A stretch of 64,000 nt of DNA from Campylobacter sputorum (GCF_002220775.1 NZ_CP019685.1:310001-374000); one strand, 5' to 3'. Shown: positions 37,652-47,220, numbered from the stretch's first letter. Translations and numbers: made by a program. The notes: generated by a model from the sequence alone, not told the origin.

Positions 37652-38644
37652 ATGAATGATGAATTTTATATGGATTTAGCTATAAATGAAGCTTGGAAAT
37701 ATCAAATTTTAACATATCCAAATCCAGCTGTTGGTTGTGTTATATGTGATAAATTTGGCAAAATTTTAAGCATACAAGCTCATAAAGAAGCCGGATTTGC
37801 ACATGCTGAGTTAAATGCTGTGATATCTGCCCTTAAGTGTTTAAATAAAGATTTAAATTTTCCATCTGATGCAAAAAAGGCTTATGAGTACGCCATTTTA
37901 AATCATAACAATTTGCTTGAAGGAGCCATTGCTTATGTAACACTTGAGCCTTGTGCTCATTACGGAAAAACCCCTCCTTGTGCAAATTTACTAAAAGAAC
38001 TTAAATTTAAAAAAGTTGTAATTGGATCAAATGATTATACAAAAGAAGCAAGTGGCGGTGAAGAGATTTTAAAAAAAGCAAATATAAATGTTATAAAAGG
38101 GATATTAAAACAAAGATGTGACGAACTCTTAGCGCCATTTTTGGCTTGGCAAAATGGAAATTTTAGTTTTTTTAAGCTTGCAGCGTCTTTAAATGGCGTT
38201 ATAAGTGGAGGAGTTATCACTTCAGATAGTTCAAGAAAAATGGTGCATGCTTTAAGAAATAAAATTTCTCTTTTAGCAATCGGCGGCAATACAGTTAGGA
38301 TTGATAGACCTCTTCTTGATGCTAGACTTACTGATGGTAAAGCACCTGATGTTTTTATATACTCAAAACAAGATAATTTTGATGAAAATATCCCACTTTT
38401 TAATGTAAAAAATAGAAAAGTCATTATAGGAAAAGATATAAATTTCATAAAAAACTATAATGTTTGCATGATAGAAGGCGGAGAAAATTTTCTTAAAAAT
38501 TTACCAGATTTTGTTGAATACATTTTGATATTTTTTTCGATGAATTGTATTGATGAAATAAATTTCTCTTTAAATTTGAAACTAAAACCGCTTTATTTTG
38601 GCAAAATAGATGAAGAGCGATATGCATGGTTTAAAAGGATTTAA
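37652..38644 (+). CDS. ribD: Riboflavin biosynthesis protein RibD (deaminase/reductase)
   Basis: 330 residues. N-terminal deaminase has zinc motifs HAELNAV and PCAHYGKTPPC, preceded by PNPAVGCV. The C-terminal reductase shows KLAASLNGVI, GGNTVRIDRPLLDARL and IEGGENFLKNL. It catalyses steps two and three from GTP toward riboflavin. The reductase domain is slightly shorter than in E. coli (367 residues in total there). Monocistronic with its own -10 box. Confidence 0.93.
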   Translation: MNDEFYMDLAINEAWKYQILTYPNPAVGCVICDKFGKILSIQAHKEAGFAHAELNAVISALKCLNKDLNFPSDAKKAYEYAILNHNNLLEGAIAYVTLEPCAHYGKTPPCANLLKELKFKKVVIGSNDYTKEASGGEEILKKANINVIKGILKQRCDELLAPFLAWQNGNFSFFKLAASLNGVISGGVITSDSSRKMVHALRNKISLLAIGGNTVRIDRPLLDARLTDGKAPDVFIYSKQDNFDENIPLFNVKNRKVIIGKDINFIKNYNVCMIEGGENFLKNLPDFVEYILIFFSMNCIDEINFSLNLKLKPLYFGKIDEERYAWFKRI

Positions 38645-38687
38645 AAGAGCACTTTTGATATTTATTTTATATAAAATTAAATATCGA

Positions 38688-38693
38688 TATAAT
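38688..38693 (+). promoter_or_regulatory. -10 box of the PiT transporter gene
   Basis: TATAAT 26 bases before the ATG at 38719, in an AT-rich context without a clear -35. Confidence 0.6.
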
Positions 38694-38718
38694 ACTAGTT
38701 TTTAATTTGGAGGTTTGT

Positions 38719-40287
38719 ATGGGTCAAGGAATTTCAAAACTTGATTTAATTTTTGGCGGATTACTCATAGGCTTTAGTGTATATTTCGTATATTGGGGAT
38801 TTGATTTTATAGGAAATGGCTCTAAGGCAGTATTTTTACTTTCTGCTATTTTTGGTATGTTTATGGCATTTAATATCGGCGGAAATGATGTTGCAAATTC
38901 ATTTGGAACTAGTGTTGGAGCAAAAACGCTTAGTTTAAAACAAGCTTTGTGTGTTGCTGCAATATTTGAAGTAAGTGGAGCTGTGTTAGCTGGATCTGAG
39001 GTTACTGAGACTATAAAAAGCGGTATTGTAAATTTAGACGCTTTTTTAATCACTCCTATGGATTTTGTATATATAATGATGAGTGCGCTTGTATCTGCTG
39101 GAATTTGGCTTTTTATAGCAACAAAAAAAGGAATGCCAGTTTCTACAACTCATGCGATAATAGGCGGTATAGTTGGATCAAGTTTGAGTCTTGGTTATAT
39201 TATGGATAATCCAGATATTTCTACTATTTCTTTAGTAAAATGGTCTGAAATTGGCTCTATTGCACTATCTTGGATAACCTCTCCACTTCTTGGTGGCGTG
39301 GTATCGTATATAGTTTATTCGCTTATAAAAAAGCATATTTTAAACTACAACGATATAGCACAGGCAAAATTAGAAAGATTAAAATCTAGAAAAAAAGAGC
39401 TTAAAAAAGATTTTAAGCTTAAATTTGAAACACTTAATGAAGATGAAAAGATAAAAGTAAATCAAACTATGCTAAGTGATTTTGACATTATGAGTGAAAT
39501 TTCTTATGATGCTAATGATTTAGAATCAGAATACTATAAAGAACTTCATAAAATTTCTCAAGAACAAAAAGATCTTAAAACTCATAATGCTCTTGAGTAT
39601 GGAGTTCCTATCATAGCAGCTATTGGTGCTTTTATGATAAGTGCTATGATGTTATTTAAAGGACTTAATAATCTTCATCTTGGACTTAGTATGTTAGAAA
39701 ATTTTCTTACTATATGTATGATAAGTGCTGTTGTTTGGATGTCTATTTTTATACTTGCTAAAACATTAAGAAGCAAGGATTTATCAAAATCTACATTTTT
39801 GCTTTTTAGCTGGTTACAAGTTTTTACAGCTGCTGGTTTTGCTTTTTCGCATGGTTCAAATGATATAGCAAACGCTGTTGGTCCTTTTGCTGCTATAATC
39901 GATACTTTAAGCAGTGGTAATATAAACTCAATGGTTGGTGTTGGGATGCCTATAATGGTTACATTTGGTATTGCACTTATAGCTGGACTTTGGTTTATAG
40001 GAAGGGAAGTTATAGCAACGGTTGGAACAAATTTAACGAAAATACATCCAGCATCTGGATTTAGTGCAGAAATAAGTGCTGCAAGTGTTGTTATGATGGC
40101 TTCTGTTCTTGGAATTCCGGTTTCATCTACGCATATTTTAATAGGCGCTGTTCTTGGTATAGGTCTTGTAAACAAACAAGCAAATTGGAAACTTGTTAAA
40201 CCTATATTTTTAGCTTGGATTGTAACTATACCGGCTTCTTGTATAATGAGTGGCGTATTTTTTGTTTTGTTTAAAAGTATATTTTAG
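38719..40287 (+). CDS. PiT-family inorganic phosphate transporter
   Basis: 522 residues from ATG 38719, with GGAGG at 38709-38713. An earlier in-frame start would precede that ribosome site. The inverted duplicate signature is seen as NIGGNDVANSFGTSVGAKT and SHGSNDIANAVGPFAAI. The two membrane halves are separated by a charged cytoplasmic loop (about 215-295). Low-affinity Pi uptake with H+ or Na+. No pitA-associated PhoU-like gene adjoins it. Confidence 0.9.
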   Translation: MGQGISKLDLIFGGLLIGFSVYFVYWGFDFIGNGSKAVFLLSAIFGMFMAFNIGGNDVANSFGTSVGAKTLSLKQALCVAAIFEVSGAVLAGSEVTETIKSGIVNLDAFLITPMDFVYIMMSALVSAGIWLFIATKKGMPVSTTHAIIGGIVGSSLSLGYIMDNPDISTISLVKWSEIGSIALSWITSPLLGGVVSYIVYSLIKKHILNYNDIAQAKLERLKSRKKELKKDFKLKFETLNEDEKIKVNQTMLSDFDIMSEISYDANDLESEYYKELHKISQEQKDLKTHNALEYGVPIIAAIGAFMISAMMLFKGLNNLHLGLSMLENFLTICMISAVVWMSIFILAKTLRSKDLSKSTFLLFSWLQVFTAAGFAFSHGSNDIANAVGPFAAIIDTLSSGNINSMVGVGMPIMVTFGIALIAGLWFIGREVIATVGTNLTKIHPASGFSAEISAASVVMMASVLGIPVSSTHILIGAVLGIGLVNKQANWKLVKPIFLAWIVTIPASCIMSGVFFVLFKSIF

Positions 40288-40308
40288 TGATATTTACTAA
40301 TTTTTAGC

Positions 40309-40314
40309 TATAAT
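40309..40314 (+). promoter_or_regulatory. -10 box upstream of the DsbC-like gene
   Basis: TATAAT in TTTTTAGCTATAATC, 33 bases before the ATG at 40347. Confidence 0.6.
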
Positions 40315-40346
40315 CAAAGCCATATTTTATATTGAAAAGGGTAAAA

Positions 40347-41054
40347 ATGAAAAAAATTTTTATGTCAATCATTGCTTGTGTGGTCTCACTTAGTGCTGCT
40401 ACAAACGAAGAGATATTATCGCTTTATGATAGTGCAAAAGCTGATGGTGTTAAAGTTGAAATTGAAAGTAGAAAAGCTTTACCGGAGGATAGCGGCATTG
40501 ATTTAGTTGTTGTTAAATTTACAAAAGATGATCAATCTCAAAAAGATATAGTTTTTACAAAAGGTAATTTTATATATCCTGATATTTTGGATATTAAAAA
40601 ACAGATGTCTTATAAAAACTTTTATAGTTTTGAAATGCTAAAAAGCTCAATAGCTAATGTTTATAAACAAGAAAAACCCGAGAATATATTAAAAATAGGA
40701 AACGATAAAAATAAAGATACTATGGTTGTATTTACTGATCCTGAGTGCCCATATTGTAGAATGGAAGTAAATGCTCTTGACGAAACTCTAAAAAATTATA
40801 ATGTAGAGATGATTTTTACTTCGGTTCATGGTGATTTGGCTGTAGAAAAAGCTGCTCTTATACTTCAAAAATCAAAACGAAAAAGCGATAAAGAAAAGAT
40901 AGAAATTACTAGAAAATACTATGCACAGGATGCTAAAGTAGATGGAAAAGTAGACGGCAAGATTTTTGATAGTATAAAAGCTAGTTCTAAAAAATACTTT
41001 GATGCAGGTTTGACAAGCGTTCCAACTAAAATTTTAAAAAGCGAAATGAAATAA
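40347..41054 (+). CDS. Periplasmic DsbC/DsbG-like thiol-disulfide protein
   Basis: 235 residues from ATG 40347. Signal peptide about 1-18. The thioredoxin fold has active site ECPYC in FTDPECPYCRMEV and cis-proline TSVPTKI near the end. CPYC is the DsbC-like pair, pointing to isomerase or reductase work on misoxidised or surface proteins. The N-terminal 90 residues could be a dimerisation domain. Campylobacter homologues act with the Dsb network. Confidence 0.85.
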   Translation: MKKIFMSIIACVVSLSAATNEEILSLYDSAKADGVKVEIESRKALPEDSGIDLVVVKFTKDDQSQKDIVFTKGNFIYPDILDIKKQMSYKNFYSFEMLKSSIANVYKQEKPENILKIGNDKNKDTMVVFTDPECPYCRMEVNALDETLKNYNVEMIFTSVHGDLAVEKAALILQKSKRKSDKEKIEITRKYYAQDAKVDGKVDGKIFDSIKASSKKYFDAGLTSVPTKILKSEMK

Positions 41055-41066
41055 ATTTCATATTTC

Positions 41067-41094
41067 TAGCTCTTTGTGTAAAAGCAAAGGGCTA
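41067..41094 (+). terminator. Hairpin after the DsbC-like gene
   Basis: Ten-bp stem with one G-T pair, 41067-41076 with 41085-41094, loop TGTAAAAG. T-poor sequence follows, so it is a moderate terminator candidate for converging transcripts. Confidence 0.5.
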
Positions 41095-41104
41095 TATTAA
41101 GAAA

Positions 41105-42798
41105 TTATCTATATTTTTGTCTTTTTGTATCTTTTATCTTTGAAATTTCAACTACCAAAAAACCATCTAATGAGTTATTAAAATCGGGATCAACGCCAAA
41201 ATCTAAAATTTAACTCCACCATTTTCGCAAAGTTCTCTATATTGTTTATAAAGTGTTGGAATACTAAATCCGAGCGTAGCTAAATTTTGTTTTAAAATTT
41301 TAAAATTCTCTTTATAATCATTTGCATTAAAAATCGTATCTAAATGCTTTATTTTGTTTTGACTAAGTATATATCTATTTTTTGATATAACTATATTTTT
41401 GCTTGCACCAAAATATCTACTATAAAAATAAACAAGCATATCTTTTGCGTCTTTTGAGTAGTTATTGCTTATACTAACAGGACCAAACATGTATTTTATA
41501 TTTTTATATTTTGAGATATATGCACCTATTCCAAACCACAAATAATCAAGTGTATAAGTCCCCCAATATTTTGGTCTAACAAAGCTTCTTCCAAGCTCTA
41601 TTGTATCTGTAAAAAGAAATTTTGCATCATTGCTAAATTTAAAAAGACTTTTGCAATAATAACTTTTTTTAATTTTTTTAGGTTATTACTTTCTCCTATT
41701 CTATAAGCCCCAACTATCAAATTTTCATTTTTGTCCCATAATATTATGTGTTTATAATACAAATCATATTCATCTATATCATAACTTTTTCCTGTCCCCT
41801 CTCCGACTTTTCTAAAAGTTATCTCTCTTAGTCTACCAAGTTTTTTAAAAGAATGCTATCTTTTTTCAAACTGGTTAGATATATTATTTTCCATCACCAG
41901 TTTTTCCTAAGATTATGGCATTTTGCAACTCTTTTTTTATATCCATAACATTTTGTTCATCTATTGTATTTTGCTGTGTTTCAAAAATTTTAGGCTTATT
42001 TGTTCTTATTGTGTAAAGATGTTTTTTAACTAGCTTTGCACTATTTTTTAAATTTATCTTCTCAGATGTGATATTTTTATAAGGTATGGTTTCTCCAACT
42101 TTTATAGTTAATGATTCACCTTTTTTTATAAACATTTCCCTAACTAACATTAATGATGATAATGGTTTATTTATAGTTGAAATGGCGTAAAAAAGAGATG
42201 AGTTTTTGGCTTCTATCAAAATAGGCACTATTGGCGAAGATGTAATTTTGCAAAAATGTAAAAATCCACTTTTCCAAACCCCATCTTTTGGAGTTAATCC
42301 TTTTAGTCTTGATACTTTTCCTGTTGGAAATATTATAATAGCTTCTTCATTATTAAGTGCGGAAATAACTTTTTTTGCGGTATTTGACGAACTTTTTTTG
42401 CCCTAAATTATCAACAGAAAATAATACTTCTCTAAGTGGTTTTAACTCATAAAGTAGTTCATTTGCAAGTATTTTAATGTCTTGTCTAATGCTATAAATT
42501 AAAGATATCAAGCACAAGGCATCAAGAGAACCAAGTGGATGGTTTGCTACAAATACAACCTTTCCTTTTTTTGGTATGTTTTCTTTGAATTTGCAATCAT
42601 ATGAAAAATCAAAATATTTTAATACATTATTCACAAAGTCTTTGGTATCATCTTGTTCATGTGTATTAAAAAACTATTTATCTCTTTTTCTTTAAAAAGT
42701 TTTTTGAGTATATAAATAAAGATTTTTGTAACACAAGGTGGATATTTTTTAAAAATTTCAGGATAATGGGTTTTTATAATATGTTCTAAATTTATCAT
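41105..42798 (-). pseudogene. olsF: OlsF-like bifunctional acyltransferase, multiply frameshifted
   Basis: Joining frames from 42798 to 41105 gives about 565 residues. The N-terminal PlsC-like half has ANHPLGSLDALCL (HxxxxD variant) and IIIFPTGKVSRLKG. The C-terminal GNAT/OlsB-like half has LREITFRKVGEGTG, HIILWDKNENLIVGAYR, ELGRSFVRPKYWGTY and GVDPDFNNSLDGFL. That order matches OlsF, which makes ornithine lipids by N- then O-acylation. At least six frame breaks (near 42671, 42405, 41865, 41850, 41680, 41205) lie almost all in A or T runs. An internal stop also occurs in the shifted frames. Confidence 0.8.
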
Positions 42799-42934
42799 AC
42801 TCCTCCAAATTTAGAACTATAATACACGCTAAAAGATACAAAGCGATTACAAAATATATCTATAGTTATATTGTATAAATTTAAAGAGGTAATTAATTTT
42901 TATTTTAAATTATATTGTCAAATAATTTTAAAAG

Positions 42935-43129
42935 TTATTGACGATTTTTTAGTGCCTGTTCTATTTTTTTATCTGATTTGTATTGGCTTAATGCATAAAC
43001 AGACCATATAGCAGCTGGTAACCAACCTATTAATGTTATTTGTAAAATTAAGCATATTATCCCAGCAAATGGGCGTCCAATAGTAAAAAATTGTAACCAA
43101 GGCAAAAATATAGCTAAAATTAATCTCAT
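42935..43129 (-). CDS. Small YqaE/Pmp3-like membrane protein
   Basis: 64 residues with two hydrophobic spans (about 2-28 and 31-48) and a lysine-rich tail. The LAIFLPWLQFF and LIGWLPAAIWSVYAL segments resemble the UPF0057/Pmp3 family, small stress-associated membrane proteins. AGGAGC precedes the ATG. Stands alone. The flanking gaps (42799-42934 and 43130-43241) hold nothing further that I can see. Confidence 0.7.
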   Translation of the reverse strand: MRLILAIFLPWLQFFTIGRPFAGIICLILQITLIGWLPAAIWSVYALSQYKSDKKIEQALKNRQ

Positions 43130-43241
43130 TAGTGCTCCTTTTAATAAACAATTTTTAAATTATAGCTAAAATTATTAAAATCTATATAAATTTTTATGTA
43201 ATTTAAATATGCTATTTTTATGATATTAAGTTTAAATTTGT

Positions 43242-43247
43242 TATAAT
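43242..43247 (+). promoter_or_regulatory. -10 box of the pgp1 promoter
   Basis: TATAAT in TTGTTATAATTC, 34 bases before the TTG start at 43281. Confidence 0.6.
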
Positions 43248-43280
43248 TCATCCCTTTATTAGACATTTAATGGAGGGCAT

Positions 43281-45170
43281 TTGAGTTATAAATTAGCATT
43301 TAAGACCGCACTTTTTTTACTATTATTTTTAACCTCTTGCTTTTCAAAAGATATATATGTTAAAGATTTGGATTTTGATTTAGTTAAAAAAGGAAGTTTC
43401 GAATCCAATAATACTATGCTTTTAATAGGCGGCATACAAGGCGATGAGCCAGGTGGATTTAACGCTGCAAATATAATTATAAATGAGTATGAAATTTTAA
43501 ATGGCTCTGTTTGGGTTGTACCAAATTTAAACCCATCAAGTATTTTGGCAAACTCGCGTGGATTAAGTGGCGATATGAATCGCAAATTTGCTAAAATAGA
43601 TAAAAATGATCCAGATTATAAAAATGTAATGAAAATTCAAAATCTAATACTTGATGATAATGTTTCTCTTGTGTTAAATTTACATGATGGTAGTGGATTT
43701 TACAGACAAGAATACATAAATTATCTTGAAAATCCTAAAAGATGGGGAAATAGCACTATCATAGATCAAAATGATTTAAATGGTTCTACTTATGGAAATT
43801 TGTATGAAAACGCTAGCAATGTTGCAAAAAGTATTAATGCTTACATTCTTGATGATAAGCATAAGTTTCATGTAAAAAATACTAAAACCAAAGATTATGA
43901 TAAAGAAATGCAAAAATCTTTAACATATTTTAGCATTAGAAACGATAAAGCTGCTTATGCAAATGAAGCTAGCAAGAGTTTAAAAGTTGAATATAGGGTT
44001 TTTTATCATCTTTTGGCTATAGAAAAATATATGGATATAATGGGTATTAAATTTAAAAGAAATTTTGAGTTAACACCACAAAATATCAATGAAATATTGC
44101 AAAAAGAGATTAGTGTAAGTTTATTTGATGATAGATTTTATTTAACATTGAAAAATTCAAGAGATTTAATAAATTTCGTTCCAATGTCAAAAAATAGTGA
44201 ATTTACTTTAAAATCTTCAGATAAACTTGTTGGATTTGTAAAAACAGATAAAAATGAGTATAAAATTTATTATGGCAATAGACATTTAACAACTATAAAA
44301 CCAGAGTATTTTGAGTATAGCAATCTCATAAATAGAGTTAATATTAGTGTTGATAATGTTGGTTTGGAAGTTCCATTAAATACAAAAATAAAAGCTAAAA
44401 GCATAAAGATAGAACCTATCAACGGCGTTAGAGTAAATATAATAGGGCTTGATTCAAAAAAATCTGATGAGGCGGATATTTTTGTAACTAAAAAAGATAT
44501 GAATAAAAAATTTTCCATAGATAAAGTTGGTGAAATTTATAGAGTCGAGTTTTATGAGCTTGGAAAAAATTCCAAAGATAAATTTATAGGTATGATTTTA
44601 GTTGAGTTTCAAGATGTAAAACCTAGCAAAGAAAAAGCTTTTGAAATAACTATTGTAAAAGATGAAAAAAATAATATTTTCAGACTAGATGATAAATTTT
44701 TTGCGTTTATTGATGATATAAAATCTAAGTTAAATTTCGTTCCTATGCAAAAAAATGATGTTAATTTTAGTTCAAATTTAAATAGTTTAAATTTAAAAAA
44801 AGAAAATTATTCATATAAAATTTATAGCAAAAACAAAGTTTTAACAACGCTAAATCCAGAATATTTTGAGTATAGTGATATTTTAAATGGAATTTATATA
44901 AATGTGGATGAAAATATTAACTCATTTGTAAATTTTGGCACAAAAATAAAAGCTAAAAGCATAAAGATAGAACATATAAACGGTGTTAGAGTAAATGTAA
45001 TAGGATATAATTCTGGTAAAAATGATGAGAGCGGTATTTTTATTAGAAAAAAAGATTTAGATAAGAAATTTTCTATAGATAAAGCAGGAAATATTTATAG
45101 AGTAGAGTTTTATGAACTTAATGGCATTAAAGATAAATTTATTGGTATGATTTTAGTTGAGTTTGAATGA
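43281..45170 (+). CDS. pgp1: Peptidoglycan DL-carboxypeptidase Pgp1/Csd4, with duplicated C-terminal module
   Basis: Trims tripeptides to dipeptides in murein and sets helical cell shape. After a signal peptide (cleavage near 22), the M99 carboxypeptidase domain shows Q53 and E56 in GGIQGDEPGG and H134 in LNLHDGSG, matching the unusual Gln/Glu/His zinc set of H. pylori Csd4. The family is about 440-465 residues. This protein has 629, because the C-terminal module (281-443) is repeated at 468-629. TTG start with GGAGG at 43272-43276. tsaD follows with overlapping stop and start, as in C. jejuni. Confidence 0.93.
   Translation: MSYKLAFKTALFLLLFLTSCFSKDIYVKDLDFDLVKKGSFESNNTMLLIGGIQGDEPGGFNAANIIINEYEILNGSVWVVPNLNPSSILANSRGLSGDMNRKFAKIDKNDPDYKNVMKIQNLILDDNVSLVLNLHDGSGFYRQEYINYLENPKRWGNSTIIDQNDLNGSTYGNLYENASNVAKSINAYILDDKHKFHVKNTKTKDYDKEMQKSLTYFSIRNDKAAYANEASKSLKVEYRVFYHLLAIEKYMDIMGIKFKRNFELTPQNINEILQKEISVSLFDDRFYLTLKNSRDLINFVPMSKNSEFTLKSSDKLVGFVKTDKNEYKIYYGNRHLTTIKPEYFEYSNLINRVNISVDNVGLEVPLNTKIKAKSIKIEPINGVRVNIIGLDSKKSDEADIFVTKKDMNKKFSIDKVGEIYRVEFYELGKNSKDKFIGMILVEFQDVKPSKEKAFEITIVKDEKNNIFRLDDKFFAFIDDIKSKLNFVPMQKNDVNFSSNLNSLNLKKENYSYKIYSKNKVLTTLNPEYFEYSDILNGIYINVDENINSFVNFGTKIKAKSIKIEHINGVRVNVIGYNSGKNDESGIFIRKKDLDKKFSIDKAGNIYRVEFYELNGIKDKFIGMILVEFE
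44121..44609 (+). repeat. First copy of duplicated pgp1 module
   Basis: Residues 281-443. It shares NFVPM, PEYFEYSN and TKIKAKSIKIE-INGVRVN with the second copy, displaced by 185-187 residues. The DNA of the TKIKAKSIKIE block recurs exactly 558 bases later with few changes. Confidence 0.85.
44682..45167 (+). repeat. Second copy of duplicated pgp1 module
   Basis: Residues 468-629, ending FIGMILVEFE, where copy one has FIGMILVEFQ. The 24-residue bridge between copies (444-467) is lysine- and glutamate-rich. Confidence 0.85.
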
Positions 45171-46177
45171 TGAATGAGCTTATACTTGCTATAGAAAGCA
45201 GTTGTGATGATAGTTCGCTTGCTTTGATGGATATACAAACTTATGAGTTAAAGTATTATTCTAAAATATCTCAAGAGATTGAACACGCAAAATATGGCGG
45301 TGTTGTGCCAGAGCTTGCAGCAAGGCTTCATACAAAAGCACTTCCTGATATGCTAGAAAAAATAACTCCATTTTTTAGCGATATAAAAGCCGTAGCTGTT
45401 ACAAATGAACCTGGACTTAGCGTGAGTTTAGCAAGTGGCGTTGCTATGGCAAAGAGCATTGCTTTATCGCTAAGCTTACCATTAATTGCTATAAATCATC
45501 TCATAGGTCATATTTATTCGCTTTTCTTAGACATAAAAGAAGAATTTCCAATGGGCGTTCTTTTGGTAAGTGGCGGACATACGATGATTTTATACATTGA
45601 TGAGAATTTAAATATAGATATTTTAGCAAAAACAGGCGATGATAGTTTTGGTGAAAGTTTTGATAAAGTTGCAAAAATGATGGGATTTGGCTATCCAGGT
45701 GGTGTTATCATAGAAAATTTAGCAAAAAATGGAGATGATAAAAGTTATAATTTTACAGTTCCTTTGCTTCATGATAAAAGGTTACAATACAGCTTTTCTG
45801 GACTTAAAAATCAAGTTAGATTAGCGGTTGAAAACCTAAATAATCCTACTTTAAAAGATTATGAAAATATAGCTGCATCGTTTCAAAAAACTGCATGTAC
45901 ACACATTTGCGATAAACTTGAAAAAATTTTTAATATTTATAAATTTAAGAAATTTGGTGTAGTTGGTGGAGCAAGTGCAAATATACTTTTACGCTCAAAT
46001 ATAGAAAAAATTTGCTCTAAATATAACTCAAATTTATATCTAGCTCCGCTTAAATTTTGCTCTGATAATGCCGCAATGATAGCAAGGGCAGCTATTACAA
46101 AATATAAAAATAATAACTTTACAGATATCAATAATATACAAATAAATCCAAAAAGCAAAAATTTCTGTATAAATTAA
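45167..46177 (+). CDS. tsaD: tRNA threonylcarbamoyladenosine transferase TsaD
   Basis: Transfers threonylcarbamoyl to A37 of ANN-decoding tRNAs, with TsaB and TsaE. 336 residues. Metal ligands are in the HxxxH-type INHLIGHIYS, with VSGGHTM and FGESFDKVAKMMG typical of Kae1/TsaD. Starts with tandem ATGs (45167, 45170) overlapping the pgp1 stop. Its stop overlaps the convergent xth stop by four bases. Confidence 0.95.
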   Translation: MMNELILAIESSCDDSSLALMDIQTYELKYYSKISQEIEHAKYGGVVPELAARLHTKALPDMLEKITPFFSDIKAVAVTNEPGLSVSLASGVAMAKSIALSLSLPLIAINHLIGHIYSLFLDIKEEFPMGVLLVSGGHTMILYIDENLNIDILAKTGDDSFGESFDKVAKMMGFGYPGGVIIENLAKNGDDKSYNFTVPLLHDKRLQYSFSGLKNQVRLAVENLNNPTLKDYENIAASFQKTACTHICDKLEKIFNIYKFKKFGVVGGASANILLRSNIEKICSKYNSNLYLAPLKFCSDNAAMIARAAITKYKNNNFTDINNIQINPKSKNFCIN

Positions 46178-46929
46178 ATGTCTATTTCTATACCAACAGG
46201 ACAGTGATCGCTACCAAAAACATCATTTAGTATAAACGCATCCTTAAGTACGTTTTTTAAATTTTGTGATATAAAAAAGTAATCAATACGCCATCCAGCG
46301 TTGTTTTTTCTAGCATTAAATCTATAGCTCCACCAAGAGTATTTTATCTCATCTCTATTAATCTGCCTAAAAGTATCTATGTATCCACACTCCAACACTT
46401 TATCTATCCATTTTCGCTCAATGTCTAAAAAGCCGCTTGTTTGGGCATTTGCTTTGGGGTTTTTTAAGTCTATTTCTCTGTGAGCTGTATTTACATCCCC
46501 GCAAAATATAACTTTTTTACCATTTTTTACAAGATTGTTTGCGTAATCTAAAAATTTATCATAAAAATCAAGTTTATATTTTAATCTCTCTTCATCTTTT
46601 TGCCCATTTGGAAAATATATGTTAAAAAGCACAATATCATCAAAGTTATGCTCTAAAACCCTTCCTTCATCATCATTGTTGAAATTTGATTTAAAACAGA
46701 TATTTTCAAATTTAGATAAACTCATAACACCAGAATACCCAGCCCTACTAGCTGCGTTTGTATCAATTTGGTTAAAGCCAAGATTATAAATTTCTTTTGG
46801 TATATCACTATCTTTTACTTTTGTTTCTTGAAGTGCTAAAAAGTCAGGATTATACTCTTTTAGCCATTCAAAACCATTGTTTTTTATAGTTGCTCTAAGT
46901 CCGTTTGTATTCCATGATATTAGTTTCAA
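46174..46929 (-). CDS. xth: Exodeoxyribonuclease III / AP endonuclease
   Basis: Base-excision repair nuclease cutting 5' of abasic sites. 251 residues. Catalytic motifs are visible: NTNGLRA (metal Asn), LQETKVKD (metal Glu), CGDVNTAHREIDL (Asp and Asn), WRIDYFF and GSDHCPVG (catalytic Asp-His). TTG start at 46929 preceded by AAAGGA. Convergent with tsaD with a four-base overlap. Confidence 0.95.
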   Translation of the reverse strand: MKLISWNTNGLRATIKNNGFEWLKEYNPDFLALQETKVKDSDIPKEIYNLGFNQIDTNAASRAGYSGVMSLSKFENICFKSNFNNDDEGRVLEHNFDDIVLFNIYFPNGQKDEERLKYKLDFYDKFLDYANNLVKNGKKVIFCGDVNTAHREIDLKNPKANAQTSGFLDIERKWIDKVLECGYIDTFRQINRDEIKYSWWSYRFNARKNNAGWRIDYFFISQNLKNVLKDAFILNDVFGSDHCPVGIEIDI

Positions 46930-46986
46930 ATTTATCCTTTTTTTGATAAAATTGTAGCTAAAAATTTATAAATTTAGGATTTTACA

Positions 46987-47220
46987 TTGAGCTCACTTGA
47001 TGTTTATAAAGCCATTTTAGGTGAAAAAAAATTTGAAATCATAGAATATATTGTAGCAAATACGGATGAATTTGGACTTTTTATGAAAACTATCACAAAT
47101 GTTTGCCTAGAGCTTGACATAAGCAAACCAACTGTCATAGAAGCTTTTAAGCTTTTAGAAAGCAAAGATGTTTTAAGAAAGATAAAAAATGGAGTTTATA
47201 AACTCAATATCCCAAGATGA
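46987..47220 (+). CDS. RepL-like winged-helix protein
   Basis: 77 residues. The helix-turn-helix region reads LELDISKPTVIEAFKLLESKDVL, followed by a short wing ending KIKNGVYKLNIPR. It resembles the RepL replication/maintenance proteins of plasmids, which also occur on Campylobacter chromosomes. The start is TTG. Its last 25 bases overlap the end of mntP on the other strand. No plasmid origin or mobilisation gene is nearby, so a chromosomal regulator is the likelier role. Confidence 0.65.
   Translation: MSSLDVYKAILGEKKFEIIEYIVANTDEFGLFMKTITNVCLELDISKPTVIEAFKLLESKDVLRKIKNGVYKLNIPR

Noticed and set aside
39675-40175. 166-codon minus-strand frame inside the PiT gene
   Set aside because: Mirror of a membrane-protein gene; proline- and threonine-rich translation without family features.
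46987-47220. RepL-like gene as evidence for an integrated plasmid
   Set aside because: Flanked by core genes on both sides, with no origin repeats, mobilisation genes, integrase or change in base composition.
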